Positions 19,329 through 27,789 of a stretch of DNA of 64,000 nt are shown here, one piece after another; position 1 is the first letter of the stretch, and each line of letters begins with the position of its first letter. The stretch is taken from positions 1,178,001 through 1,242,000 of the forward strand of contig OY970363.1 of the NCBI GenBank assembly GCA_963718605.1, in the 5' to 3' direction. The translations under genes and the position numbers were made by a program. Origin of the DNA: JACCXE01 sp963718605. Its GTDB lineage: Bacteria > Actinomycetota > Acidimicrobiia > Acidimicrobiales > JACCXE01. The notes below the pieces were generated by a model. That model worked only from the letters and a program-made list of their open reading frames with translations, was not told where the DNA came from and did not search any database.

Positions 19329-20282
19329 TTAGCGGGGGATAACGCCCATCTTTCCGCTCTGGAAGTCGTCAAAGGCCTGCTGCAACTCAGCCCGAGTGTT
19401 CATGACGAACGGGCCTTGCCACGCCACGGGTTCACCGATGGGCTTGCCCCCGAGGATCAGCACGTCGAGCGCGACGTGGCGAGCTTCCTGCACCTGGTCC
19501 GCCGAGATTTGAACGGGGCCGGCGTGATTCGGTTCGAACACCGCGAGCTGGCCGGTGCGCAGCGGTTGCGCGTCGGGACCCACTGAGCCGTCGCCACTCA
19601 GGACGTAGACAAGGGCGTTGAAGTCGGCGCGCCACGGCAAGCTCAACGTCGCGCCGGGCGCGAGCGTCGCGTGCACATACGTGATTGGGCTGTGGGTTGA
19701 CCCCGGCCCGTGGACGCCCGCGACATCGCCGGCGATCACGCGCAGCAGCGCGCCACCATCGGCTGAACGCGCGAGCTTCACGTCGTCGGCTTCGATGCCT
19801 TGATACGCGGCCGGCATCATCTTGTCCTTCGCCGGCAGGTTCACCCAAAGCTGCACCCCGTGGAACAGACCGCCGGTTGCGACCAGGACTTCGGGTGGCT
19901 TCTCGATGTGCAAGATGCCGCCGCCCGCGGTCATCCACTGCGTAGAGCCGTTCGCGATCACGCCACCGTTGCCGATCGAGTCGTGATGTTCCATCACGCC
20001 GTCGATCATGTAGGTGACGGTTTCGAAGCCGCGGTGGGGATGCCACGGCGTGCCTTTGGCTTCCCCGGCGCCGTATTCGACTTCGCCCATCTGGTCCATG
20101 TGAATGAATGGGTCGAGCAACTCGTGGGGCACACCGGCGAAGGCGCGGCGAACGGGGAAGCCTTCGCCTTCGTAGCCGGTGGGCGCGGTGGAGATCCGCC
20201 GTACCGGACGAGCCGGAATCTCGGCTGGGGGAAGCGAGATCGGCTCGAGTGTGAGGACGTCATCAACTGTGACTGCTGGCAT
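19329..20282 (-). CDS. Pirin-family bicupin
   Basis: A 317-residue pirin. The N-terminal cupin has the pirin metal site HPHRGFETVTYMIDG with later HHDSIGNGG and TAGGGILHIEKP; the C-terminal cupin is degenerate. Pirins are iron-binding proteins, several with quercetin dioxygenase activity, and bacterial ones often respond to oxidative stress. It lies between yceI and sod on one strand (gaps 67 and 21 bases), which supports a redox-stress role. Confidence 0.9.
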   Translation of the reverse strand: MPAVTVDDVLTLEPISLPPAEIPARPVRRISTAPTGYEGEGFPVRRAFAGVPHELLDPFIHMDQMGEVEYGAGEAKGTPWHPHRGFETVTYMIDGVMEHHDSIGNGGVIANGSTQWMTAGGGILHIEKPPEVLVATGGLFHGVQLWVNLPAKDKMMPAAYQGIEADDVKLARSADGGALLRVIAGDVAGVHGPGSTHSPITYVHATLAPGATLSLPWRADFNALVYVLSGDGSVGPDAQPLRTGQLAVFEPNHAGPVQISADQVQEARHVALDVLILGGKPIGEPVAWQGPFVMNTRAELQQAFDDFQSGKMGVIPR

Positions 20283-20349
20283 GGGAGGGTGCCTTCCTCT
20301 CTTCCGGTACGGCGGAGATTTACTACTGACTACAACGTCGAGCTATTCC

Positions 20350-20931
20350 CTACTGCTTGACGGCTTCGACCTCGAGCTCGATCGAGATGTCCTTGCCGAT
20401 CAACACGCCGCCGGTCTCGAGCGCCTGGTTGTAGGTGAGCCCGAACTCTTCGCGGTTGATCTTGGTGGTGGCCTCGAAGGCTGCACGCGTGCCGCCCCAC
20501 GGGTCGGTAACGACGCCGAGGTATTCGAGGTTGAGCTTCACGGGCTTGGTGACACCGAGGACAGTCAGCTCGCCTTCGACTTCGAAGTGCTCACCCTTGA
20601 CGTGGCGTACCGACGTGCTCTTGTACGTCAGCGTCGGGAACTGCTCGACATCGAGGAAGTCGGCGCTGAGGAGGTGCCCGTCGCGCTTGTCGTCACCGGT
20701 GGTGATCGACGCGGCCTGGATCGTGACGTCGACCGAGCTCTTCAGCGGGTCGTCGTCGATGGTGATCTCGCCGGCGAAGTCCGTGAAGCGACCACGCGTC
20801 TTGGCGACGACCAGATGCTTGACCGAGAACGCGACGGCCGAGTGCGAGGCGTCGATGGCGAAGGTGCCGGGCTCGGGGATGTCGAGGCCGTTGAACGTGC
20901 GGGTGCGGGTTTGGGGGGCGGTGGTGGTCAT
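20350..20931 (-). CDS. YceI family lipocalin-like protein
   Basis: A 193-residue YceI-fold protein that binds isoprenoid-type lipids in a beta-barrel. Motifs: GTFAIDASHSAVAFSVKHL, the ITIDDDPLKSSVDVTI strand, DFLDVEQFPTLTY and GVTKPVKLNLEY. There is no signal peptide, so it is cytosolic, unlike E. coli YceI. The ATG at 20931 is chosen because AAGGAG lies 8 bases upstream. It heads a yceI-pirin-sod unit and diverges from the MarR gene; two palindromes sit in the promoter region. Confidence 0.9.
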   Translation of the reverse strand: MTTTAPQTRTRTFNGLDIPEPGTFAIDASHSAVAFSVKHLVVAKTRGRFTDFAGEITIDDDPLKSSVDVTIQAASITTGDDKRDGHLLSADFLDVEQFPTLTYKSTSVRHVKGEHFEVEGELTVLGVTKPVKLNLEYLGVVTDPWGGTRAAFEATTKINREEFGLTYNQALETGGVLIGKDISIELEVEAVKQ

Positions 20932-20953
20932 GTGGGGTCTCCTTGTAAACTGT

Positions 20954-20997
20954 TTGCTTGTGCAAGCAACTATTACACATAGTAGTTGCGTGCGCAA
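20954..20997. promoter_or_regulatory. Two palindromic operators between yceI and marR
   Basis: Site 1 (20954-20969) is TTGCTTG-TG-CAAGCAA, a 7+7 palindrome. Site 2 (20986-20997) is TTGCG-TG-CGCAA, a 5+5 palindrome. Both share the TTGC...TG...GCAA pattern and their centres are 30 bp apart, about three helical turns. They lie between the divergent yceI and MarR starts, so they are probable binding sites for two MarR dimers on one DNA face, repressing both directions. A further stem, GCAACTA/TAGTTGC (20966-20972 and 20983-20989), overlaps them. Confidence 0.7.
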
Positions 20998-21019
20998 GTA
21001 CTTCTTGTACACTCAGTGC

Positions 21020-21490
21020 GTGGACCCAGTTCTGAGCGACGCGCGCATCACAGCCTTCGGCCTCTTGTTGGAGGCGACGGCGGCGACACGCAACGCGCTC
21101 GACTGCGCCAGCGCGAAATGGGGCGGCATGCCGGCCTCGTATGAAATCTTGATGCGGCTCGCCCGCTCGGAGGGGCAGCGGCTGCGGATGACGGATCTCG
21201 CCGCACAATGTGGCCTTACCCCGAGTGGCGTCTCGCGAGCCGTTGACCGGCTCGCCGACGAGGGCCTGCTGCGCCGCGCCTCATGCCCTGAAGACGCGCG
21301 CGGCGCCTACGCCGAGATCACGCCACAGGGCAACAAGCTCATCGTGGCTGCGCTGAAGAAGCACGTAGAGGACATTGAGCGACTCTTCGTCGACGTGCTC
21401 ACGCCGACGCAACTGGAACAACTCGACGACATCTGTCGCACACTGCGAGACCACCACAACCCCGGCGCCACCGCCGGAGCGTCGGACTAA
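21020..21490 (+). CDS. MarR family regulator
   Basis: A 156-residue winged-helix repressor starting at a GTG. The wHTH spans about 42-105: PASYEILMRLARSEGQRL, LAAQCGLTPSGVSRAVDRLADEGLL, and the wing RASCPEDARGAYAEITPQG. Four cysteines (Cys 28 or near, and those in AAQCGL, ASCPED, DDICRT) would allow thiol-based redox sensing, as in OhrR/YodB-type MarR proteins; that is inference. It diverges from yceI-pirin-sod and two matching palindromes separate them, so this is its likely regulon. Confidence 0.88.
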   Translation: MDPVLSDARITAFGLLLEATAATRNALDCASAKWGGMPASYEILMRLARSEGQRLRMTDLAAQCGLTPSGVSRAVDRLADEGLLRRASCPEDARGAYAEITPQGNKLIVAALKKHVEDIERLFVDVLTPTQLEQLDDICRTLRDHHNPGATAGASD

Positions 21491-22084
21491 CTACCGGGCC
21501 TTCGTGGTCTTCCAGCCGTCCCAGTAGGTCACTTCGTCAACGGGGCGCCGCTTCGCTTCGCCCCACTTGCCCGTCGGGTAGCCCACCGGGATCATCGCCC
21601 ACGTCTTGACGTCGGCCGGAATGTCGAGCACGGCGCGCACCTCGTCCTCGGCGAACTGATGCACGGTGGTCAGCGTGGTGCCGAGGCCGAGCGCGCGCGC
21701 GGCGAGAAACAGGTTTTGGATCGCGCCATAGACCGAGCCGGGGTCGCCGCCCTTCGACGCCGGGATGATGATCGCCGGCGCGTCACCCATGTGATCGCCG
21801 AGGTAGTCGGCGCTACCGAACACGCGCACCATCTGGCTGTCGTTCTTGTCGATGTTGCTGCCGTACATCTCCGACACCGGCGCCCAGCACTTCTTGTAGA
21901 TCGCGCCGAGCGCAGCGCGCTTGTCGGGATCCGTCACCACGATCCAGCGGACCGGCTGCGCGTTCGAGCCCGACGGACCTTTCGTGGCCGCCTCGACGAT
22001 CTTCCACAGGTCCTCATCGGGCACCGGCGTGGTTTCGAGACGGCGCATCGCGCGCGTTGTGCGGATTGCTTCCCAGATATCCAT
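21491..22084 (-). CDS. Nitroreductase family protein
   Basis: A 197-residue FMN-dependent nitroreductase fold. The family opening is AIRTTRAMRRL (FMN phosphate contact), then VEAATKGPSGSNAQPVRWIVV, GAIQNLFLAARALGLGTTLTTVH and a C-terminal GYPTGKW. It reduces nitro or quinone-like compounds with NAD(P)H; the substrate is unknown. The ATG at 22084 is 8 bases after the DUF4118 gene. It is third in an ABM-DUF4118-nitroreductase unit and abuts the marR stop. Confidence 0.85.
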   Translation of the reverse strand: MDIWEAIRTTRAMRRLETTPVPDEDLWKIVEAATKGPSGSNAQPVRWIVVTDPDKRAALGAIYKKCWAPVSEMYGSNIDKNDSQMVRVFGSADYLGDHMGDAPAIIIPASKGGDPGSVYGAIQNLFLAARALGLGTTLTTVHQFAEDEVRAVLDIPADVKTWAMIPVGYPTGKWGEAKRRPVDEVTYWDGWKTTKAR

Positions 22085-22092
22085 GGCGCTCA

Positions 22093-22845
22093 CTATGGCT
22101 TCCGGGGCCGGCGTCGTGTCGAGCGGGGGTCCGCGACCATGGCGAGGCCGAGGATGTGGGCGGCGACCACCGCGGTCTTGCGCCGGGTGAGTCCGATCCC
22201 CACACCGGGGACGGGCACGCACACGAGGGAACCGAGGCGCGCGCCCTTCGCGGCGACCGGAATGGCCACGCCGTCCGACGGCAGTTCGAATCCTTCGTCG
22301 CGATAGGTGACGTTGGAGACCGACAGCGAGCCGTTCTCGCCCAACTCGGGCTGGTCGACTTCGTCCCGCGTGAACCAGCAGTCCCGCAGCGACAGCAACT
22401 CGGTGAGTTCGACTTTCACCGCGAACTCGAGTTCGTTGACGGGCCGGTCCCCCGCGATCGCCAGCAACCGACTGATCGCGTCCGCGTCGAGCTCGCGGGT
22501 GGACAACACGCGGCGGTCACGCGAGGCACGCGCCGACAGATCACCGGCGACCAACCCCACGGCCAGCAAGACGAACGTGACCGCGATGTCGTCGCCGGAG
22601 GAAATCTTCAGCGACAGGTACGGCTTCGTATGGAAGAAGTCGAACGTGGTCGCGGCCATCGCCGCCGCGGCGATGCCACCCGGCCGGCTACCGAAGCGGC
22701 CTGCGACCACCACGGTGAGCGCGAGCAGCAGCACCGTGATCTCGGGGTTGACCTGGTCACGGACGGCGACGAGGGCGACGCCGACCGCGAAGGTGAGGAG
22801 CGCGCCCGCCGCGGCCGCGAGCGGGCGGTTCGCGTCCTCGGTCAC
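22093..22845 (-). CDS. DUF4118 membrane protein with GAF-like tail
   Basis: A 250-residue protein. The first 100 residues hold four hydrophobic helices matching the KdpD-type DUF4118 module (GRFGSRPGGIAAAAMAATTFDFFHTKPY is its core, around 48-75). The remainder is a soluble, GAF-like sensory segment. The histidine kinase part of KdpD is absent, so it is an orphan sensor or membrane scaffold. It starts with GTG in a TAGTG overlap with the ABM gene stop. Confidence 0.7.
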   Translation of the reverse strand: MTEDANRPLAAAAGALLTFAVGVALVAVRDQVNPEITVLLLALTVVVAGRFGSRPGGIAAAAMAATTFDFFHTKPYLSLKISSGDDIAVTFVLLAVGLVAGDLSARASRDRRVLSTRELDADAISRLLAIAGDRPVNELEFAVKVELTELLSLRDCWFTRDEVDQPELGENGSLSVSNVTYRDEGFELPSDGVAIPVAAKGARLGSLVCVPVPGVGIGLTRRKTAVVAAHILGLAMVADPRSTRRRPRKP

Positions 22846-23147
22846 TACATCAGCTTGGACTTGTCCGAGACCTCGTACTTGTGAATCTCCGCTTCGGTGA
22901 TGCCCACGCCACCCATCGCGCCCATGAACTCGGCCATGTGCGGCGTCGCAAAGTGCGTGTCGATGGCCGCCTGGTCAGCCCACTCCTCGAAGACGCGGAA
23001 CACGCCGGGCGTCGCCGGATCCGACCACCAGCCGTACGCCGAACAACCTTCTTCGGCGAGCGACGCGGCCGCGACCTTCGCGCCGACCTCCGCGAACTTG
23101 TCGTGGTTCGCCGGGTCCAGCTTCATCACACCTGAGACAACGATCAT
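22845..23147 (-). CDS. Antibiotic biosynthesis monooxygenase-like (ABM) protein
   Basis: A 100-residue ferredoxin-like alpha/beta protein of the ABM/YgiN family: IVVSGVMKLDPANHDKF, then GCSAYGWWSDPATPGVFRVFEEWADQAAIDTHFATPHM. Members are cofactor-free monooxygenases or quinone/quinol modifiers working as dimers. AAGGAG lies 8 bases before the ATG at 23147. First gene of the ABM-DUF4118-nitroreductase unit. Confidence 0.85.
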   Translation of the reverse strand: MIVVSGVMKLDPANHDKFAEVGAKVAAASLAEEGCSAYGWWSDPATPGVFRVFEEWADQAAIDTHFATPHMAEFMGAMGGVGITEAEIHKYEVSDKSKLM

Positions 23148-23202
23148 GCGGAGCTCCTTTTCGAGAGAACGCCGCACCGTACTGCTCGGTAGGGTCTTTC
23201 AC

Positions 23203-23928
23203 ATGACTCCAGAAGAAGCAGCCGTTGCCAGCGCCGAAGCGGTTAGCGGCCTCACCGCCCGGTTCATGCTCGACGCCGCGACCTACATCCACGGAGGCTC
23301 ACTCGGTTTCGAAGGCATGGCGTTCTACGGCGCGGGCCGCGGCGGTGTGCTGGGCGACGTCGACGCGGCCGCGGTGACCGACGCGTTCGTGTTCTTCGAG
23401 CCCACGAACGTGCAGACGCAGTGGGACGCCGGGCGCGCGGTCATGTCGCCCGCAAAGGCCGCGCTCGAGTTTCAGGGCTGCGCGGCGCGCTGGGCCGAAG
23501 CGCACATCCCCGACGACATCGACGTCGCCACGCTCGCGTCGCTCGCCGAGCGCGTGGCCGCGGCGGCCGACGCCACCGACGCGCCAGTCTTCGCCGGTTG
23601 GCGCGCCCTGCCCGTGCCGGCGAACCCCAAGGCCGCCGCGATCCATCACATGAACGCGCTGCGCGAACTGCGCTTCGCCCGCCACGGCCAAGCCGTGCTG
23701 GCCCAGGGCATCGCACCGAAGGACGCCGTGCACCACCGCCAGCCGCACATGTTCGCGATCTTCGGTTGGGGTGACCCGGCCGAATATTCCTCGGAGGTGG
23801 AAGGCGACTGGAACAAGGCGGAAGAAGTCACCAACGCCGCAATGGCCGAGGCGCTGTCGGTTCTCAGCGCCGACGAACTCGACACGTTCGTCGCGTTGGC
23901 CAACGCGGCCTACGCCGCCAGCGCGTAG
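23203..23928 (+). CDS. SCO6745-like protein
   Basis: A 241-residue mostly helical cytosolic protein matching the uncharacterised actinobacterial SCO6745 family in size and pattern: early EAVSGLTARFMLDAATYIHG, then RGGVLGDVDAAAVTDAFVFFEP and the conserved HHMNALRELRFARHGQAVLAQG. No catalytic motif is assignable. Its TAG is immediately followed by the TTG start of the acyltransferase, so the two are co-translated. Confidence 0.65.
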   Translation: MTPEEAAVASAEAVSGLTARFMLDAATYIHGGSLGFEGMAFYGAGRGGVLGDVDAAAVTDAFVFFEPTNVQTQWDAGRAVMSPAKAALEFQGCAARWAEAHIPDDIDVATLASLAERVAAAADATDAPVFAGWRALPVPANPKAAAIHHMNALRELRFARHGQAVLAQGIAPKDAVHHRQPHMFAIFGWGDPAEYSSEVEGDWNKAEEVTNAAMAEALSVLSADELDTFVALANAAYAASA

Positions 23929-24546
23929 TTGGGCCTCGCCGACTACCTCTTTCGGCTGACGCGCTGGGTCGAACGGGCCGGCACCGTCGGCCCCAAGGAT
24001 GCGACCGCGAAACGCTTCGCCAAGTTCGGCGCCGGCAGCGCACTCGTGTTTCCTCCGGGCGCGCTCTTTGGCGAGCAGTTCATCGAGATCGGCGAGCACA
24101 CGCTCATCGGCCCTTACGTCACAATGTCGGCCGGGCTCTTCGGCGAAAAACTGCACACAGCCACCGGTTGGTCGCTGCGGTTCGGCAATAACTGCAGCAT
24201 CGGCCGCAACGGTTTCTTCGTGTCGCGCGTCGGCATCGACGTGGGCGACGACGTGACGATGGGCCCGAACGTGTACGTCACCGACCACAACCACCGCTAC
24301 GACGACATCTCGCTACCGATCAAGCAGCAGTGGATGACCGAGGCACCGGTGACGATCGGCCCCGGATGCTGGCTCGGCGCCGGCGCGGTGATCCTCCCCG
24401 GTGCGCAGCTAGGCCGGAACGTGGTCGTGGCCGCGGGCTCGGTGGTTCGCGCCGGGGATTACCCCGATTTTTCGGTGGTTGCGGGCGTTCCGGCGAAGGT
24501 CGTGCGCAGCCACGACGGCAGCAGATGGAAGCCTCCGATGGACTAA
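23929..24546 (+). CDS. Hexapeptide-repeat acyltransferase
   Basis: A 205-residue left-handed beta-helix acyltransferase of the LacA/WbbJ type. Hexapeptide repeats run from about 45 to 185 (IEIGEHTLIGPYV, CSIGRNGFFV, IDVGDDVTMGPNVYVTDHNH, VTIGPGCWLGAGAVILPGAQLGRNVVVAAGSVV) and the sequence closes with AGVPAKVV. It transfers acetyl or similar groups from CoA to a sugar or small acceptor. It starts at TTG directly after the upstream stop. The acceptor is unknown. Confidence 0.85.
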   Translation: MGLADYLFRLTRWVERAGTVGPKDATAKRFAKFGAGSALVFPPGALFGEQFIEIGEHTLIGPYVTMSAGLFGEKLHTATGWSLRFGNNCSIGRNGFFVSRVGIDVGDDVTMGPNVYVTDHNHRYDDISLPIKQQWMTEAPVTIGPGCWLGAGAVILPGAQLGRNVVVAAGSVVRAGDYPDFSVVAGVPAKVVRSHDGSRWKPPMD

Positions 24547-24554
24547 TTTCCACT

Positions 24555-24568
24555 AAGTCGATGGACTT
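24555..24568. promoter_or_regulatory. Palindrome upstream of sulfonate ABC operon
   Basis: AAGTC-GATG-GACTT is a perfect 5+5 inverted repeat 42 bases before the binding-protein start, in the only intergenic space of this operon. It is a candidate site for the Rrf2 regulator encoded at the operon's end. It is short, so chance is possible. Confidence 0.3.
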
Positions 24569-24610
24569 GATAGCCTTTCTGGACACTGATCAACTCAGAA
24601 GGGGCCATTC

Positions 24611-25678
24611 ATGCACCGCCGTCGATTTATCGGGCTCGTCACCGTCGCGCTTTCCGTCACCCTCCTGGCCGGCGCGTGCGGTAAGGACGACAAGAAAACC
24701 AACGCCGCCGACACCACGACCACCGTCGACGCGGCACCGGTCAAGGTCCGTCTCGGCTACTTCCCCAACGTCACGCACGCGACGGCACTCGTGGGGGTGC
24801 AGAAGGGTCTGTTCGCGAAGGCCCTCGGCCAGGACACGCTCGAGACCAAGACGTTCAATGCCGGCCCGGCCGCGATCGAAGCGCTGTTCGCGAACGCGAT
24901 CGACGCGACCTACATCGGCCCGAACCCCGCGATCAACGCGTGGGCCCAGTCGAACGGCACCGCGATAAAGATCATCGCCGGCGCGACTTCAGGTGGCGCG
25001 GCGCTCGTTGTGAAGCCCGACATCACCAAGGCGGCCGACCTCAAGGGCAAGACGATTGCGTCGCCGCAGGTAGGCAACACGCAAGACGTGGCGCTGCGCT
25101 GGTGGCTGAAGGGTTTCAACGTCAGCGCGCCCGCGGCGGGCGGCGGCGACGTCAAGGTGCTTGCGCAGGAGAACGCGCAGACGCTGGCCACGTTCCAGAG
25201 CGGCGACATCCAGGGCGCCTGGGTGCCCGAGCCGTGGGTGACGCGTCTCGTGCAAGAAGGCGGCGGCAAGATCCTCGTCAACGAACAAGACCTGTGGGAC
25301 ACGGGTGACTTCGTCACCACCCATCTCATCGTGCGGACCGAGTTCCTGAAGGATCACCCGGACGCGGTGAAACGACTGCTGGAAGGCCACGTCGCCGCGA
25401 CCAAGTTCGTGAACGCGAACCCAACCGAGTCGCAGGCCCTCGCCAACGCCGAGATCGAAAAGATCACCGGCAAGAAGATCGCCGACGCGGTCATCACCGC
25501 CGCTTGGAAGAACCTGAAGTTCACGAACGACCCGATCGCGTCGTCGCTCAAGCTCTCGGCCAAGCACGCCCAGGACGTCGGCTTGCTCAAGCCCGTCGAC
25601 CTGACCGGCATATACGACCTGAAGTTGCTCAACACCATCCTCAAGTCTGAGGGAGAGGAGTCAGTTAAAGGCTTATGA
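24611..25678 (+). CDS. Sulfonate/nitrate-type ABC substrate-binding lipoprotein
   Basis: A 355-residue lipoprotein. The lipobox is LLAGAC (Cys22) followed by a charged linker. The mature part matches the SsuA/TauA (NMT1-like) family: VRLGYFPNVTHATALVGVQKGLF, NAGPAAIEALFANAIDATYIGPNPA and TIASPQVGNTQDVALRWWL. Such proteins deliver aliphatic sulfonates or taurine to an ABC importer. The ATG follows AAGGGG by 6 bases, and the stop overlaps the ATPase start (ATGA). The exact ligand is unresolved. Confidence 0.88.
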   Translation: MHRRRFIGLVTVALSVTLLAGACGKDDKKTNAADTTTTVDAAPVKVRLGYFPNVTHATALVGVQKGLFAKALGQDTLETKTFNAGPAAIEALFANAIDATYIGPNPAINAWAQSNGTAIKIIAGATSGGAALVVKPDITKAADLKGKTIASPQVGNTQDVALRWWLKGFNVSAPAAGGGDVKVLAQENAQTLATFQSGDIQGAWVPEPWVTRLVQEGGGKILVNEQDLWDTGDFVTTHLIVRTEFLKDHPDAVKRLLEGHVAATKFVNANPTESQALANAEIEKITGKKIADAVITAAWKNLKFTNDPIASSLKLSAKHAQDVGLLKPVDLTGIYDLKLLNTILKSEGEESVKGL

Positions 25679-26454
25679 CAACCGTGACCAACATCGCGTC
25701 ACCGCCGCTCCCACGTAGCGAAAGCTCGGCGGTTCGCGTTGCTGATGTCACCAAGCGGTACCCGGGCGGGCTGGTTGCGCTCGACGGTATCGATCTCACC
25801 GTTGCCCCTGGCGAGTTCTTGTGCCTCGTCGGGGCGTCGGGTTGCGGAAAGAGCACATTGCTCAACTTGATCGCCGGGCTCGATAGCCCGACGTCCGGTT
25901 CCGTGACCGTCGCCGGTCGGGCCACTCTTCTTTTCCAGGAAGCAGCTCTGCTGCCCTGGCTAACCGCTGCGGGGAACGTGGAGCTCGCGCTGCGGTTGCG
26001 AGGAGTCGGCAAGACCGAGCGGCGGGCACGGGCCGAGGAGCTACTCGAACTCGTGCACCTCGGCGGGATGGGCAAGCGCCGCCCCCACGAGTTGTCGGGC
26101 GGTATGCGTCAACGCGTGGCTCTCGCACGAGCCTTGGCGCAAGAGGCCGACGTGTTGTTGATGGACGAGCCGTTCGGCGCGCTCGACGCCATGACGCGCG
26201 ACCTGTTGCACGACGAACTCGAACGCGTCTGGAACGAGACGGGCCGCACGATCATCTTTGTAACGCACAACGTGCGGGAAGCGGCGCGTCTCGGCGACCG
26301 CATCGTGTTGCTCACGAGTCGACCGGGGCGCGTCGCCGACGTGTTCGACGTGAACATCCAACGCCCGCGTCGCATCGAGTCCCCCGAAGTGTCGGGCCTC
26401 GCCGGCCATGTGACCGCCGCGCTCCGTCAGGAGGTCGCCCGTCATGGCCGTTAA
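25675..26454 (+). CDS. Sulfonate-type ABC importer ATPase
   Basis: A 259-residue SsuB/TauB-like ATPase. Walker A is GASGCGKST, the Q-loop is LFQEAALLPW, the signature LSGGM, Walker B VLLMDEPFGALD and the switch His is in FVTHNVREA. It is coupled by ATGA to the binding protein and overlaps the permease by 11 bases. Energises uptake together with the permease. Confidence 0.92.
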   Translation: MTTVTNIASPPLPRSESSAVRVADVTKRYPGGLVALDGIDLTVAPGEFLCLVGASGCGKSTLLNLIAGLDSPTSGSVTVAGRATLLFQEAALLPWLTAAGNVELALRLRGVGKTERRARAEELLELVHLGGMGKRRPHELSGGMRQRVALARALAQEADVLLMDEPFGALDAMTRDLLHDELERVWNETGRTIIFVTHNVREAARLGDRIVLLTSRPGRVADVFDVNIQRPRRIESPEVSGLAGHVTAALRQEVARHGR

Positions 26455-27310
26455 CGCGAAGGACCTGACCAACGAGCTCGCCGGCCTCGACGCGCTCGAA
26501 GAGGACGTTTCGGAGAAGAAGTCCTTCACGCAAAAGCTGTGGCCGCGCCTGTGGCCCAAGCTCGCTGCGCTCGCGATCGCGATCGGCCTTTGGCAACTTC
26601 TCGTGTGGTCGGGCTGGCGTCCTGAGTATGTGTTGCCCGGGCCACGCGCCGTCGGCTCGAGGTTGTTCGACCTCGTCCAGACCGGCGGTTTCTGGGAAGC
26701 CGTCGCCCGCACCATGAAGCGCGCCGTCAACGGTTACGCGGTCGCCATGGTGATCGGCGGCGTCGTCGGCGCGCTCGTTGCCACGCTCAAGCCGTTGCGT
26801 ACTGCGGTTGGCTCCCTCATCACCGGTCTCCAGACGATGCCGTCGATCGCGTGGTTCCCTCTGGCCGTGGTCCTGTTCAAGCTCGGCGAGTCGGCGATCA
26901 CCTTCGTGGTGGTGCTGGGCGCGGCGCCGGCGATCGCGAACGGCCTCATCAACGGCGTCGACCACGTGCCGCCGATCCTCGTGCGCGCCGGTCGCGTGCT
27001 CGGTGCCAACAAGGTCGCGTTGTTCCGTCGCGTGATCCTTCCGGCCGCGCTGCCATCGGTCCTCGGCGGGCTCAAACAGGCGTGGGCCTTCGCGTGGCGC
27101 AGCTTGATGGCCGCCGAACTGCTGGCCACGTCGCTCGGCCGGTCCATCGGCGCCGACCTGCAGTTCGCGCGTGACCTCAACGACCTGACCGGCTTGTACG
27201 CCACGATGGTGGTGCTGCTGGTGGTCGGGTTATTCGTTGACTCGCTCTTCGGTGCAGCCGACAACGCGTTGCGGCGTCGCTACGGACTCATCGACCAAGC
27301 CACCACGTAA
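26444..27310 (+). CDS. Sulfonate-type ABC importer permease
   Basis: A 288-residue SsuC/TauC-like permease with about six transmembrane helices from residue 40 on. The EAA loop that contacts the ATPase is present near 180-200 (VLGANKVALFRRVILPAALP). A charged N-terminal extension of about 35 residues precedes the first helix. It completes the SBP-ATPase-permease set. Confidence 0.9.
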   Translation: MAVNAKDLTNELAGLDALEEDVSEKKSFTQKLWPRLWPKLAALAIAIGLWQLLVWSGWRPEYVLPGPRAVGSRLFDLVQTGGFWEAVARTMKRAVNGYAVAMVIGGVVGALVATLKPLRTAVGSLITGLQTMPSIAWFPLAVVLFKLGESAITFVVVLGAAPAIANGLINGVDHVPPILVRAGRVLGANKVALFRRVILPAALPSVLGGLKQAWAFAWRSLMAAELLATSLGRSIGADLQFARDLNDLTGLYATMVVLLVVGLFVDSLFGAADNALRRRYGLIDQATT

Positions 27311-27324
27311 GGCAGAATCTCGCT

Positions 27325-27789
27325 GTGCACATCACGGCGAAGGCGGAATACGCCATGCGGGCGCTACTAACACTCGCCGCCGCGCCTGAAGGCACGCCGC
27401 TCACCGCCGACAAACTGGCCGAGGCGCAGTCGTTGCCGGTCAAGTTTCTCGAGAACATTCTCGTGGAACTCCGGCGCGGTGGGCTCGTACGAAGCCAGCG
27501 CGGACCCGAAGGTGGCTACCGACTCGCCATGCCCGCCAACGCCATCACCGCGGCCGACGTCCTGCGCTTGGTCGACGGGCCGCTCGCCGAAGTGCGCGGC
27601 CTGCGCCCCGAGGCGGCAAAGTACGAGGGCCCGGCCGAGCACTTGCAAGAGGTGTGGGTCGCCGCGCGCGCCAGCCTGCGTCAAGTGCTCGACCACGTGA
27701 CGCTCGCTGACATCGCCACCGGCAAGTTGCCGAAGGTTGTAGAGAAACTGGCTGCGGACCCGGCCGCATGGGAACGAATAGCTCGATGA
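27325..27789 (+). CDS. Rrf2 family regulator without cysteines
   Basis: A 154-residue Rrf2-type repressor starting at a GTG 15 bases after the permease. The winged helix (HITAKAEYAMRALLTLA, LPVKFLENILVELRRGGLV, RSQRGPEGGYRLA) is typical. There is not one cysteine, so it cannot hold the Fe-S cluster of IscR or NsrR; CymR, the cysteine-metabolism repressor, is the known cluster-free example. Its place at the end of a sulfonate-uptake operon fits sulfur-responsive control. The stop overlaps the DUF983 start (ATGA). Confidence 0.88.
   Translation: MHITAKAEYAMRALLTLAAAPEGTPLTADKLAEAQSLPVKFLENILVELRRGGLVRSQRGPEGGYRLAMPANAITAADVLRLVDGPLAEVRGLRPEAAKYEGPAEHLQEVWVAARASLRQVLDHVTLADIATGKLPKVVEKLAADPAAWERIAR

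Noticed and set aside
24547..24610. A sigma-type promoter for the sulfonate operon
   Set aside because: TTGATA and similar hexamers are present but no pair with proper spacing stands out; only the palindrome is reported.
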